Origin: Desulfomonile tiedjei
Lineage (GTDB): Bacteria > Desulfobacterota > Desulfomonilia > Desulfomonilales > Desulfomonilaceae
Direction: 5' to 3'
NCBI GenBank assembly: GCA_016212935.1
Contig: JACRDE010000385.1
Span: 1 to 32,917 of the forward strand
Length of the DNA stretch: 32,917 nt
The notes under the pieces are model-generated. The model was given only the letters and a program-made list of their open reading frames with translations, ran no database searches and was not told where the DNA came from. Below are positions 24,362 to 32,387 of the stretch, in pieces; position 1 is the first letter of the stretch, and the number at the start of each line of letters is the position of its first letter. The translations under genes and the position numbers were made by a program.

Positions 24362-24403
24362 TTGTAAAATGGCCTTGACTTTTGGTCAGAACTTTTACAA
24401 ATT
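24362..24403 (+). promoter_or_regulatory. Dyad-symmetric promoter/operator of the ATPase-protease pair
   Basis: TTGTAAAA (24362-24369) and TTTTACAA (24393-24400) are perfect inverted arms; nested almost concentrically inside are TGAC (24376-24379) and GTCA (24385-24388). A -35-like TTGACT (24375-24380) is inside the dyad and a TACAAA/ACAAAT -10-like element lies 15-16 bases downstream, partly in the right arm. A start site there would fall almost on the ATG at 24410, which lacks a Shine-Dalgarno, so a leaderless transcript is possible. Confidence 0.45.
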
Positions 24404-24409
24404 CCTCCA

Positions 24410-25522
24410 ATGAAGATCGCACACGAAATTCTGCTGGCTGTAGCCCAAATCGCTGCCAGACGTCAGGACAAAGAACTCCTTGTGCTCCTCCGTCGTCGTA
24501 TCCGGCCGCTGGAGGAAGATGAACCGGAACTCGCACAAGCACTTTCTCAAGCCATAGCTTCGGCTGGTGGACTGGGTGCAATGCGGAAATTCAGGAGGCT
24601 TGCGGAAAGCCCTGTAGATCCGGATTCCGGTTTGCAGCTCCTTGAAAGCATTCCCGAACCCCAAACTGATATCATTCCGGTCTTGGACCCTAACACGAAG
24701 AAAACGGTTGACGATTTCTTGAGGCAGCGGCGGCACGCCTCCGACCTGAGGCAGGCTGGCATACGGCCCCCTTCTACAATAGCACTCCTGGGTCCGCCGG
24801 GCACGGGGAAGACCACCCTGGCTCATTGGATCGCTGCTGAACTAGGGCTTCCACTGTTTGTCTTGAACCTGGTTTCCGCTGTGACCAGCTATCTGGGTCA
24901 AACGGGCCAAAACCTTAAGAAAGCCTTGGACGAAGCCAAGAGTCAGTCCTGCGTATTTCTTATCGACGAATTTGATTCCCTCGGTCGAACAAGGGCGGAC
25001 TCCGGGGACGTGATGGAAATGCAGCGTGTTGTGACGGCCCTGCTTCAGGAACTGGACAGATGGCCTGATCACAGTGTGCTCATTGCCGCTACGAATTTGC
25101 CCGAGCTGGTGGATTTCGCTTTTCGAAGAAGATTCGACAGATGGTTACGGCTTTTACTTCCGGGAGGAAAGGAGCGCCTGAGCATCCTGCAGGCACATTG
25201 CCGGGCTGTCAAGGTGCCGACCAAGTACTTGGAACTTGCCGCCATAGGTTTGTCCCAGGCTTCGGGAGCAGACCTTGCTCTTTTTGTACGCCGCGTGGCT
25301 TCTCGCCAAGTGCTGGACCGATTGCCACCGCTGGAGGCTCTTTGGGCCGAACTTCAAGAAGTTATACCTGAGTCGGAAATTCCCGAAGAGGACAAGAGAC
25401 TCTTTGTCCAGAAAGCTCGGGCATTAGATCCGAAACGATTTACGTATAGAAATATTGCGCCTATCCTGGGTATCTCTCACACTACCGCCATGAATTTCTG
25501 TCGTGTCAACCCGAAATCGTAG
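24410..25522 (+). CDS. AAA+ ATPase, IetA-like, with C-terminal helix-turn-helix
   Basis: A 370-residue AAA+ ATPase. A helical N-terminal domain (1-115) precedes the core: Walker A G-P-P-G-T-G-K-T at 128-135, Walker B F-L-I-D-E-F-D at 183-189, sensor 1 around A-A-T-N (226-229) and Arg-rich R-R-R-F-D-R at about 239-244, all normal for FtsH/ClpX-like AAA+ proteins. The last 25 residues (YRNIAPILGISHTTAMNF) look like a helix-turn-helix. Twelve bases downstream is a subtilisin-like protease gene; this ATPase/S8 pair is the architecture of IetA/IetS, first described as a stability and incompatibility locus of an Agrobacterium Ti plasmid and later as antiphage. The ATPase is thought to restrain or control the protease. 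The start lacks a Shine-Dalgarno; see the dyad just upstream. Confidence 0.75.
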   Translation: MKIAHEILLAVAQIAARRQDKELLVLLRRRIRPLEEDEPELAQALSQAIASAGGLGAMRKFRRLAESPVDPDSGLQLLESIPEPQTDIIPVLDPNTKKTVDDFLRQRRHASDLRQAGIRPPSTIALLGPPGTGKTTLAHWIAAELGLPLFVLNLVSAVTSYLGQTGQNLKKALDEAKSQSCVFLIDEFDSLGRTRADSGDVMEMQRVVTALLQELDRWPDHSVLIAATNLPELVDFAFRRRFDRWLRLLLPGGKERLSILQAHCRAVKVPTKYLELAAIGLSQASGADLALFVRRVASRQVLDRLPPLEALWAELQEVIPESEIPEEDKRLFVQKARALDPKRFTYRNIAPILGISHTTAMNFCRVNPKS

Positions 25523-25534
25523 AGGAGGAGACCG

Positions 25535-27832
25535 ATGGCCACCAAGGATCGCTTTCCCATTCTCGGAAAAGGAGAACGGCTGGCTGAGCCAGTAAGGTTA
25601 CCTCCTCGGGGTGGTGCTAAGAAACCTATACGAACATTTGAGCAGGCCCGAAAACGCCTACTGCCACAGATGAAAGACCTGCTGAACGGTATCGACCACC
25701 TCGACCCAGGTTTACGCCTCAGCAGAGTCTTCTTTCAGGTAAAACTTGACTTTGAATATCTGGCCAAGAGCTATTTTCCGGCAACGTTTTATCGGTATTC
25801 TCGATGGGAATTCGTAGGATCAAGGCCCTGGCATCAGTCGTTTCGTGACGAGATTGCCTTGAATGAGGAAAAACCGGCTCGACTCCTCTTCTTCACCGCA
25901 TCAAGAATGTCAATTGAGGACTCATTTAACCGCCTTGAACGCGCCAAAGGCTTAACCGAGGCCGAGAAGGCCGACTTCATGAAAGTTGACGGACTCGGGC
26001 TTCAGGTCTCAGCGGACAGGCTTATCAATCTAACGTCTTTCAAGAAAGGCATAGTGGAACTGATCTTCCATCCACTAGATGGGAAGGCTTGGAAAGAATG
26101 TCAGAAGAAACTTGCTGTTATTGAGGATGAAATCAAGGGTTCGGAATTTTATTGGGTTTGGAAGAGAGGGGATTACCCGGAGCCCATTTTTGTTCCAGCG
26201 AAACTTGGGAGGAGGACCGTCGAGCGTTTAGGTTCCTTCAATCCCTTACGAGCTGCTAGGCCCATGCCTTCAATTTCCTTTCCGCGAATCAGGAAAACGC
26301 GTGGTGCAAAGCTCCAAGAAATGCCTCCCAAACCTGTGATGAGGAGCGTGTATCCTGAAATTGGTGTTCTTGATGGCGGCGCTGATATATCCTGTCAACC
26401 CTTGCGAGGCTGGGTAACTAACGAAGATGTTACGTCAGCATCTGAAAGGGATGAATACCTAGAGCACGGCACAGCTGTCTGTGGAGCTGCTCTTTTCGGT
26501 TCCCTGGATTCTGAAGACGCGCCTCAAGCACCCAAGTTTAAGATAAAGAGTTTCAGGGTGATACCCCCGACTGACCCACTGGCCTTATATCGCGCTCTTG
26601 ACTGTGTCCGATCCATTGTTGAGAGTGACGCAAATCGTTATATACACGTTTACGTCATGAGCTTCGGTCCCGATATCGCAATCGGTGATGAAGAAATCGA
26701 TAGATTTACCGTCACTCTTGATCAGCTGGCTTACCGAGAGAATGTTCTCTTCTTCGTAGCGGTCGGGAATGAAGGGGATCAGGCGCATCCGTGCAATCGG
26801 ATTCAGCCTCCGTCCGATCTTGTTAACGGCGTCGGCGTTGGGGCTTTCACCTACCGTGGGCATCGCGAGGTTGTGCCTGCAGACTATTCTTGTATTGGCC
26901 CAGGCCGCCCCGGCAGTATAATTAAACCCGATCTATCAGCCTTCGGTGGGAGCGAAAGCCATCCTTTTGGGGTAATCACGGCGGGGGAAGATGACGCGGA
27001 AGTAATCCCGTGGTACGGGACCAGCTTCTCAGCACCAGTTGCGGCGTCAGTAGCTGGAAATCTCCTCTACCGCAGCTCGGATCCAGGAGTAATGAGTCCT
27101 CAAACGGCCAAGGCTCTCATGATTCACCACGTCAAGCCGTTCAAAGGTGAAAGCACGTGCAAACACGGTAGAGGGCCGTTACTGTCCGCCGCTGAAGACC
27201 TGATGGCTTGTGCTCAAAATGAAGTCAAGACTCTTTACAATGGTGAAATCGAATTGACTCAATGCATGCGGTTAGGCTTACCCTTTCCGGACGGTCTGGA
27301 CTACGACGGACGTATTCAGTTTCAGTGGACGGTGGTCTACTCGTGCGGTGTTTGCCCCAATACCCCTGATGATTATACCTTGGCGGGTATGGACCTAGTT
27401 TTTCGCCCCAATGCCACCCTGTACAGATACTACTGGGGGAGTTCGGAGCGCAACCAATATGAGGATGTGGACGAACGAATCAATCCAGAGCGTGCATCTC
27501 AATTAAGATCCGAGGGCTGGCGCCGTGGTGGCAATCCGGCTAGCCTGACCTTCAAGAAGGAACATCAACTACGTGAAGAGGGCAAGTGGGAGACAGTGAT
27601 CATAGGTCGTCGAGCTACCCGAGCGAACAATGTCTATCGTCCTTCCCTCGATCTACATGCGATACCGAGGGGAGACTGGGAGCATGCCGGGCCGGGTTAC
27701 CTGAGCTATGCGGCTGTCGTATCTGTGAAGGTCTCGGACAAATCTGTAGAACTCTACCAAAGAGTGAGGGAACAGATTTCTCAATTGGTCCCCGTCCGAC
27801 TGAGAGCCCAGGCACGATCCCGGATCATATAA
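25535..27832 (+). CDS. Subtilisin-like S8 serine protease, IetS-like
   Basis: A 765-residue protein without signal peptide, so cytoplasmic. An N-terminal domain of about 270 residues (unrecognised, with basic stretches) precedes the S8 core: catalytic Asp in G-V-L-D-G-G (D280), His in E-H-G-T-A-V (H311), oxyanion Asn in A-V-G-N-E-G (N412) and Ser in G-T-S-F-S-A-P (S497). All four residues are present, so activity is expected. The C-terminal 200 residues are a separate, mainly beta domain with two Cys (C-G-V-C). Ribosome binding site GAGGAGGAG precedes ATG 25535, directly after the AAA+ gene. In IetAS the protease is the toxic effector; activation by phage or loss of the ATPase is proposed. 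Substrates are unknown. Confidence 0.8.
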   Translation: MATKDRFPILGKGERLAEPVRLPPRGGAKKPIRTFEQARKRLLPQMKDLLNGIDHLDPGLRLSRVFFQVKLDFEYLAKSYFPATFYRYSRWEFVGSRPWHQSFRDEIALNEEKPARLLFFTASRMSIEDSFNRLERAKGLTEAEKADFMKVDGLGLQVSADRLINLTSFKKGIVELIFHPLDGKAWKECQKKLAVIEDEIKGSEFYWVWKRGDYPEPIFVPAKLGRRTVERLGSFNPLRAARPMPSISFPRIRKTRGAKLQEMPPKPVMRSVYPEIGVLDGGADISCQPLRGWVTNEDVTSASERDEYLEHGTAVCGAALFGSLDSEDAPQAPKFKIKSFRVIPPTDPLALYRALDCVRSIVESDANRYIHVYVMSFGPDIAIGDEEIDRFTVTLDQLAYRENVLFFVAVGNEGDQAHPCNRIQPPSDLVNGVGVGAFTYRGHREVVPADYSCIGPGRPGSIIKPDLSAFGGSESHPFGVITAGEDDAEVIPWYGTSFSAPVAASVAGNLLYRSSDPGVMSPQTAKALMIHHVKPFKGESTCKHGRGPLLSAAEDLMACAQNEVKTLYNGEIELTQCMRLGLPFPDGLDYDGRIQFQWTVVYSCGVCPNTPDDYTLAGMDLVFRPNATLYRYYWGSSERNQYEDVDERINPERASQLRSEGWRRGGNPASLTFKKEHQLREEGKWETVIIGRRATRANNVYRPSLDLHAIPRGDWEHAGPGYLSYAAVVSVKVSDKSVELYQRVREQISQLVPVRLRAQARSRII

Positions 27833-27925
27833 GGTCCTTACGTCCAGAACTGAGATCTGCCACGGAGACTTATTTACCCCTGATTCGATCACGGAAAGAC
27901 TCGGATGCATAAACGGAGGGTAACA

Positions 27926-28747
27926 ATGGAATTATCGGATGAATTCCTCTTCAAGTTTCTGCTGTCAAATCGATTTGGTCATTTCAGTTGTGTAAAGAGT
28001 CTCGCCAAGTGGGAAGTCCCATCGCAAGACTTGCCAGGGACATGGATGCCTAAGATCGCAGGGAAATTAGTGCCATGCCAGACTGGGTATCATTTGGCTC
28101 GCAAGAAGGATTTGATCGAGTGGATAGGACCACTGCTCTATGTTGCTGAGCCAAGGGGGCAGTTGACTCCGTCGGATCGGAAAGTGGTTGCTTCTGAGGT
28201 TCGACTATTGTTTCGGGTTGAAACCTGGAATGACAGAACAGCCAGATTGTTTGCGGCAGACTGTGCTGAGCACGTCTTGGCCTATTATCAGTACATAGAT
28301 GTCATCAATCCCCAACACACGAGTATTAGGCAAGGAATCCAAGATCTTCAGCAAGCGATCCAAGATGCCCGAGCTTGTGCTGACGACCTCATCAGCCCTT
28401 CGGAGATGTTGAAAAGTGCTAAACTGGCAGATTACGCCGCCAAGCGTTTGGGGCATTTGATTCTGGGAAGCAAGGATTATGCCGCAGCGTGGGCAGCGGC
28501 ACTGTCGACAAAATGGGCTACATCGAAAGAGAAACCATGGGTTGCTGCAAGGAAGGCCTCAAAGTATGCAGCAGCATGCGTAGGTATTGTCGAACTTGCC
28601 CCAGCTATGATAACTCAGGCCTGTAATCAAGTGGTGATGCAGTTAGCTTCTCGTGACCCAGACCAAGAACTGGGCGATTCAGCTGGGGATTCCGAGCGGA
28701 AGTGGCAAAACGATCAATTGTGGTCTCGTCTCAACAGAGCATGTTGA
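27926..28747 (+). CDS. Immunity-like or DUF7666-like protein downstream of the protease
   Basis: A 273-residue protein. ATG 27926 is chosen because ACGGAGGG is well placed before it; an earlier in-frame ATG lacks a ribosome binding site. Residues 30-75 (W-E-V-P, L-P-G-T-W-M-P-K-I-A-G-K-L, then C-Q-T-G-Y-H-L-A) resemble the C-x2-G-Y/F-H signature of DUF7666-type proteins. The middle segment R-L-F-A-A-D-C-A-E-H-V-L and the Ala-rich helices that follow (AAAWAAALSTKWATS-like, YAAACVGIVELAPA) recall putative immunity proteins of polymorphic toxin systems. It lies 93 bases after the protease gene on the same strand, so it could be an added subunit, an inhibitor of the protease, or a passenger. The assignment is from memory and tentative. 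Confidence 0.5.
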   Translation: MELSDEFLFKFLLSNRFGHFSCVKSLAKWEVPSQDLPGTWMPKIAGKLVPCQTGYHLARKKDLIEWIGPLLYVAEPRGQLTPSDRKVVASEVRLLFRVETWNDRTARLFAADCAEHVLAYYQYIDVINPQHTSIRQGIQDLQQAIQDARACADDLISPSEMLKSAKLADYAAKRLGHLILGSKDYAAAWAAALSTKWATSKEKPWVAARKASKYAAACVGIVELAPAMITQACNQVVMQLASRDPDQELGDSAGDSERKWQNDQLWSRLNRAC

Positions 28748-28994
28748 ATGCAAGCGCTAGAGTTTCTTTGACGGTCCAATCACCTTACGTTCTATACCAC
28801 CACGTTAACTCAGTGCCATTTTTGCAGGAACAGAAAATCTCACGAAATTCTCTGTGATCTCTTTGGTCACTTCTTTACACGCGCGCCTGTGGAGCGGTCG
28901 CCTTGGAAAGTGAACCCGAGGCCATGGCGAAAAAGGAAGAACGTCTTTAGCATTGATCCCAAGTCAGTGCGGCTCCGCCATTCCTCGATAGTCA

Positions 28995-30650
28995 TTATTG
29001 AAAATCAACGGGCAAAGGGACCGACAGAATCATCGCCGTTATCATGACCATTTCCATGATCTCACGAACCTTTCGCTCTTCTTCCGCCGCTGTTTCGATC
29101 CATATCGAGTCATGAATACAGGCGACTATCCGGGCGTCCAGCCCTCTTTCCTTGAGTTCGGCACTGAGTCTGACCAGAGAAGCCTTGAGAAGATGGGACT
29201 CGACTTGCTGTAACAATGTCGCCTTCATCTCACGCATCAGCTTGTCGCTCTCTCTTTTGGGGAATCGACGGATGCGGCCTGTAACCGGATTCTTGAGCAC
29301 CCGTTCTGAGGGTCTGGGCTCCGTGAGCGTGGCGAACTCTCCATTGAAATAGGGATGAATGCTCTTGTAGGTTCCGAAGAAGGTGTCGATGTAGTTTTCG
29401 GCCTGGGATTCATCCGCTCCGCCCGGCAGTCCCTGCTCTTTCCACGATGCGGTGATCTCTCGGGCCAAAGCCCGCGACCCCTGCCCGAAAATAATGCCGA
29501 AGTTGATCGGCTTGGCTTCCTCACGGCTGCCCAGCCCCATCATTTGCCCTGTGCGGGTATGAAGATCTTCGCCGGCGAGAAACAGGCGCGACAGCTCAGG
29601 ATCTCGGCTCAAGTGGGCCAGAATCCGCGCTTGGCAAGTTTTCCAATCGGCTTTGACCAGGGTGCGGCCCGGCGGGGCGATTAGAAGAGGCCGGTATTTC
29701 TTTTTGTCGATGCTCTGCACCGGCGGATCTGAGGCCACGATACGGCCTGTGGATGCACGAGTCATCCGCCACACAGGATGAACTCTGTCGGCTCCCGCAC
29801 CAGCCTCAAGGAATCGTACATCCCGTGTGAGCTTTCGCCAAAGTAAGATTTGTGCCGCAAGCTCGATGCCATGTTCCTCGGCCAGTTCCTTCAGATCATC
29901 GTCGTCTATTCGGAAGCCGCGCCCAATACCCTCGGGAAAATCGACACCCTTGTCATGCAGGTACCAATAGGTCTTCCGGGCAGAAAAGAGGTTACGGGAC
30001 CCAAAATCGAGTTGTGATTTCAACTGCTCAAGCTGTAATCTGGCGGCCGCAAGGGAGTTACAGCAGGCGGCCTGATTGACAGCGATACCGTCCAGGTGCA
30101 TGTGCACAAGGACTGATGAGACAGGAAGTTCGACTTCCCGATAAAGCCGGAGCAGGTCCGAATCCATCTTGGCCCGCAGGACTTCCGACAAGTCGTAAAC
30201 GAGCCCGGCGTCTTTCTCAAGGCAATGATGCAGGAACTCTGGATAGCCCTGTGCGAACAGGTCCTCCCCCATGTAAGGATAGTCCTTGTAGAGGTACTCA
30301 CGCACAAGAGCGCTCAAGCGGTACCCGTGGTCATCGTCCCGGCTCGGATCGAGCAGGTGGGCCATGAGCCGAGTATCCCAGACTCTGAGCGGATCGATCT
30401 CCAAGCCCCGGATCTCATAGACCTCCCGCATCCTCTTGAGCCCATGAACCGCCACAGGAAAGCGCTTGCCGGTGTATAGAATCCCTACTGCGGAGTCCAA
30501 TTCACCCCGTGGAGCGGTGATGTAGCCCGCGCCCGTTTCAGGTCCGTAGTACCCAATGATAACCGAGTCATCCTCGGGCACAGACAGCGGAACACTCAAC
30601 CCGACGAGGGAATCTTTATTGACCGTGCTCAGGAAGCTCTTCAGATCCAC
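28995..30650 (-). CDS. Short divergent family A DNA polymerase
   Basis: A 551-residue polymerase. There is no 5' nuclease domain. The N-terminal part keeps a relic of the 3'-5' exonuclease fold (V-W-D-T-R-L-M-A-H-L-L-D-P at 90-102), but the first exonuclease motif (D-x-E) is absent, and an in-frame stop lies just upstream of ATG 30650, so proofreading is probably lost. Motif A reads D335-W-K-T-C-Q340-A-R: the catalytic Asp is kept but the usual Glu steric gate is Gln. The O-helix has R376, K380, F384 and F388 (Tyr in E. coli Pol I). Motif C is I-H-D514-S515 in place of H-D-E. The key Asp residues remain, so activity is plausible with altered nucleotide selection. With the Rep-like gene upstream it likely serves replication of the element. 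Confidence 0.8.
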   Translation of the reverse strand: MDLKSFLSTVNKDSLVGLSVPLSVPEDDSVIIGYYGPETGAGYITAPRGELDSAVGILYTGKRFPVAVHGLKRMREVYEIRGLEIDPLRVWDTRLMAHLLDPSRDDDHGYRLSALVREYLYKDYPYMGEDLFAQGYPEFLHHCLEKDAGLVYDLSEVLRAKMDSDLLRLYREVELPVSSVLVHMHLDGIAVNQAACCNSLAAARLQLEQLKSQLDFGSRNLFSARKTYWYLHDKGVDFPEGIGRGFRIDDDDLKELAEEHGIELAAQILLWRKLTRDVRFLEAGAGADRVHPVWRMTRASTGRIVASDPPVQSIDKKKYRPLLIAPPGRTLVKADWKTCQARILAHLSRDPELSRLFLAGEDLHTRTGQMMGLGSREEAKPINFGIIFGQGSRALAREITASWKEQGLPGGADESQAENYIDTFFGTYKSIHPYFNGEFATLTEPRPSERVLKNPVTGRIRRFPKRESDKLMREMKATLLQQVESHLLKASLVRLSAELKERGLDARIVACIHDSIWIETAAEEERKVREIMEMVMITAMILSVPLPVDFQ

Positions 30651-30896
30651 GAATCTCCTGCTCCTCAGGCGTAAGCCCCATGAAATCTCTATTTCCGGGG
30701 CGGTAGTTAAGACTTAGATCTCGGGGAATTCCTCTATTAATCTATACTCCGAAAGAGGAATCTCTGAACCGCAGAGCGGACCAGAGCACTATTAAATCTA
30801 ATCTGTACGCCGAGAGAACTTATCAGTAGGTACTACAAGAACTCGATTTCGTTGGGCACAACCCAGCCTAAAAACAGGGGTTTTTCTAGTACCCAT
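30651..30896 (-). promoter_or_regulatory. A+T-rich control region between the Rep-like and polymerase genes
   Basis: Contains two imperfect direct repeats (from 30734 and from 30789), both reading CTATTAA, TCTA, TAC, CCGA and AGA in order with indels between, and an inverted repeat ATTCCTCT (30728-30735) / AGAGGAAT (30754-30761). Such clustered repeats beside replication genes may be iteron-like or operator sites. The polymerase promoter should lie here, but no clear -35/-10 pair was found. Confidence 0.35.
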
Positions 30897-31937
30897 TCAC
30901 ACGTTCTCTCCTGGATTTTTGTCGGAGAGTAAACCGACCGACTCCAGGTGCTCCAGATACCTCTTGGCGGACCTCCGGGAGATCTTGTAGCCGCGTGCCG
31001 CTGTCTCTGATTCTATCTCCGCCGCTGAAGGAATACGGAAGGCTCGGTTGGCGATGGCAGCCTCAACCCTCACAACGAGCAGGTGCAGATAGATCGTTAC
31101 CGCCGGATGGTCGATCCGCTCCAATGTCCCCTCCGCCACCATGGATTGCGGAAAGCAGACGTACTTCTGGGATATCTCCGGTGGCGGCTTGTGGGTGAAG
31201 TAGACCAAATGGGAGCGCTTCCCCATGCACCTGTTGCGAAAGTTCTTGATGAGCTTAGCGGCATCGTCACGATAGTTGTCCAGGAGCCTCACGAAAGCTT
31301 CCTTCGGGACTGCGTAGTGCGGTGACCCAAAGTCATGAAGCCGAAGGTCAAACACAGCCGACACTTCCCTCACCGCCTTGCTCAAAGGCATCTTTTGTTC
31401 ACCGTAGAAGATCTGGAGTAACTCAAATAGGTCCACCCGGTTGAGTCGTTTCTGGTCGTTCTTCTTCCTTTGCAGATTCAGAGGGCATTTGATGCGCTGG
31501 CATCTCCGCGACCGGCAACTGAAACCCACGCCCACCTTGCCGTCGTACATGAACGCGCCCATCCGAAGAGCCCGAACGTACCACCGCTTCTCCACCTTTT
31601 CATCAACCTGGTCGGAGAATCGGCCTTGGTGCTTCCCGGCCAGACAGTCGAAGAGGTAATCGGGGCTTACCTGAAGCCCGAACCGATGACGCAGGAATTC
31701 CTTGGTATCGGCCCACCATCTCAGGTGCCTTATGACTCTCGGATCAAGTCTCCCGTCCTGATCTGGCTCGGGCTCGTAAGGCTCGTACATGTCCGGGTGC
31801 CACACTTCAGTGGGTGGGACGGGCTGCTCGTCGGGATGGAAGACAGCGAAGCGCTCCCCATACTCCTGCCAGAGCTTCAGCATCCATTTCTTTCTTTCCG
31901 TCGGATCTTCAGGGATACTCACCAGCGTGGCCTCCAC
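30897..31937 (-). CDS. Putative replication initiator-like protein with winged helix
   Basis: A 346-residue protein. The N-terminal third is acidic and Pro-rich (VFHPDEQPVPPTEVWHPDM). Residues 141-151 hold C-R-S-R-R-C-Q-R-I-K-C in a very basic setting, a possible zinc or nucleic-acid-binding knuckle. The C-terminal 90 residues (about 255-340: HPAVTIYLHLLVVRVEAA, RIPSAAEIESETAARGYKIS, then RSAKRYLEHLESVGLL) have the helix-helix-wing pattern of plasmid Rep and phage replication proteins. The start is GTG 31937 with only a weak GAGAG upstream; a later start at ATG 31883 would lose 18 residues. The polymerase gene lies 246 bases downstream on the same strand and may be co-regulated. The Rep role is inferred from fold pattern and context. 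Confidence 0.55.
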   Translation of the reverse strand: MEATLVSIPEDPTERKKWMLKLWQEYGERFAVFHPDEQPVPPTEVWHPDMYEPYEPEPDQDGRLDPRVIRHLRWWADTKEFLRHRFGLQVSPDYLFDCLAGKHQGRFSDQVDEKVEKRWYVRALRMGAFMYDGKVGVGFSCRSRRCQRIKCPLNLQRKKNDQKRLNRVDLFELLQIFYGEQKMPLSKAVREVSAVFDLRLHDFGSPHYAVPKEAFVRLLDNYRDDAAKLIKNFRNRCMGKRSHLVYFTHKPPPEISQKYVCFPQSMVAEGTLERIDHPAVTIYLHLLVVRVEAAIANRAFRIPSAAEIESETAARGYKISRRSAKRYLEHLESVGLLSDKNPGENV

Positions 31938-32387
31938 AGATCAGACTCTCAAGGATGGTTTAGCTAACTCCCGTTGTCGCGACATGCGTTCTTAAAGCCC
32001 CCTGAGAACGATTCTGAAGGACTTTCTTGAAGAAGTAATGGTCGAATGTGTCTCTTTCGTGAGATTACCAAATGATAAATATAAGTTAACGTATATCGGT
32101 GTATTATCAACTCCTTGCAAACATGTCCGCTACGATATTTGTCGCTCCCAGGACTGTCCGTACGGGAACACGAACGAAAAGCCTCCTGAGAGGTAATTTT
32201 AGTGATTTTGAGGTGTTGTGGCATTTACTCTCAATAACCACTGATTCGTTCAAATAAAGTTGGTCTCGGGGGTTGGTCGGGCAGTTCGAGTGGTTTAGGT
32301 GCGGCTTTGCACTCAAGTGCGACCGATGACAGACCTTTCCTCATAAAAGAGTGGAGCTACAGGATGTTTTGTCGTTGAGCATCCAGT
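31938..32387. other. Upstream region of the Rep-like gene, possible origin
   Basis: About 450 bases without a supported gene and with A+T-rich stretches (around 32070-32110). AAAGCC(C/T)CCTGAGA occurs twice in the same orientation (31994-32008 and 32178-32192). A+T-rich sequence plus short repeats upstream of a Rep-like gene would suit a replication origin, but there are too few copies to claim iterons. Confidence 0.35.
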
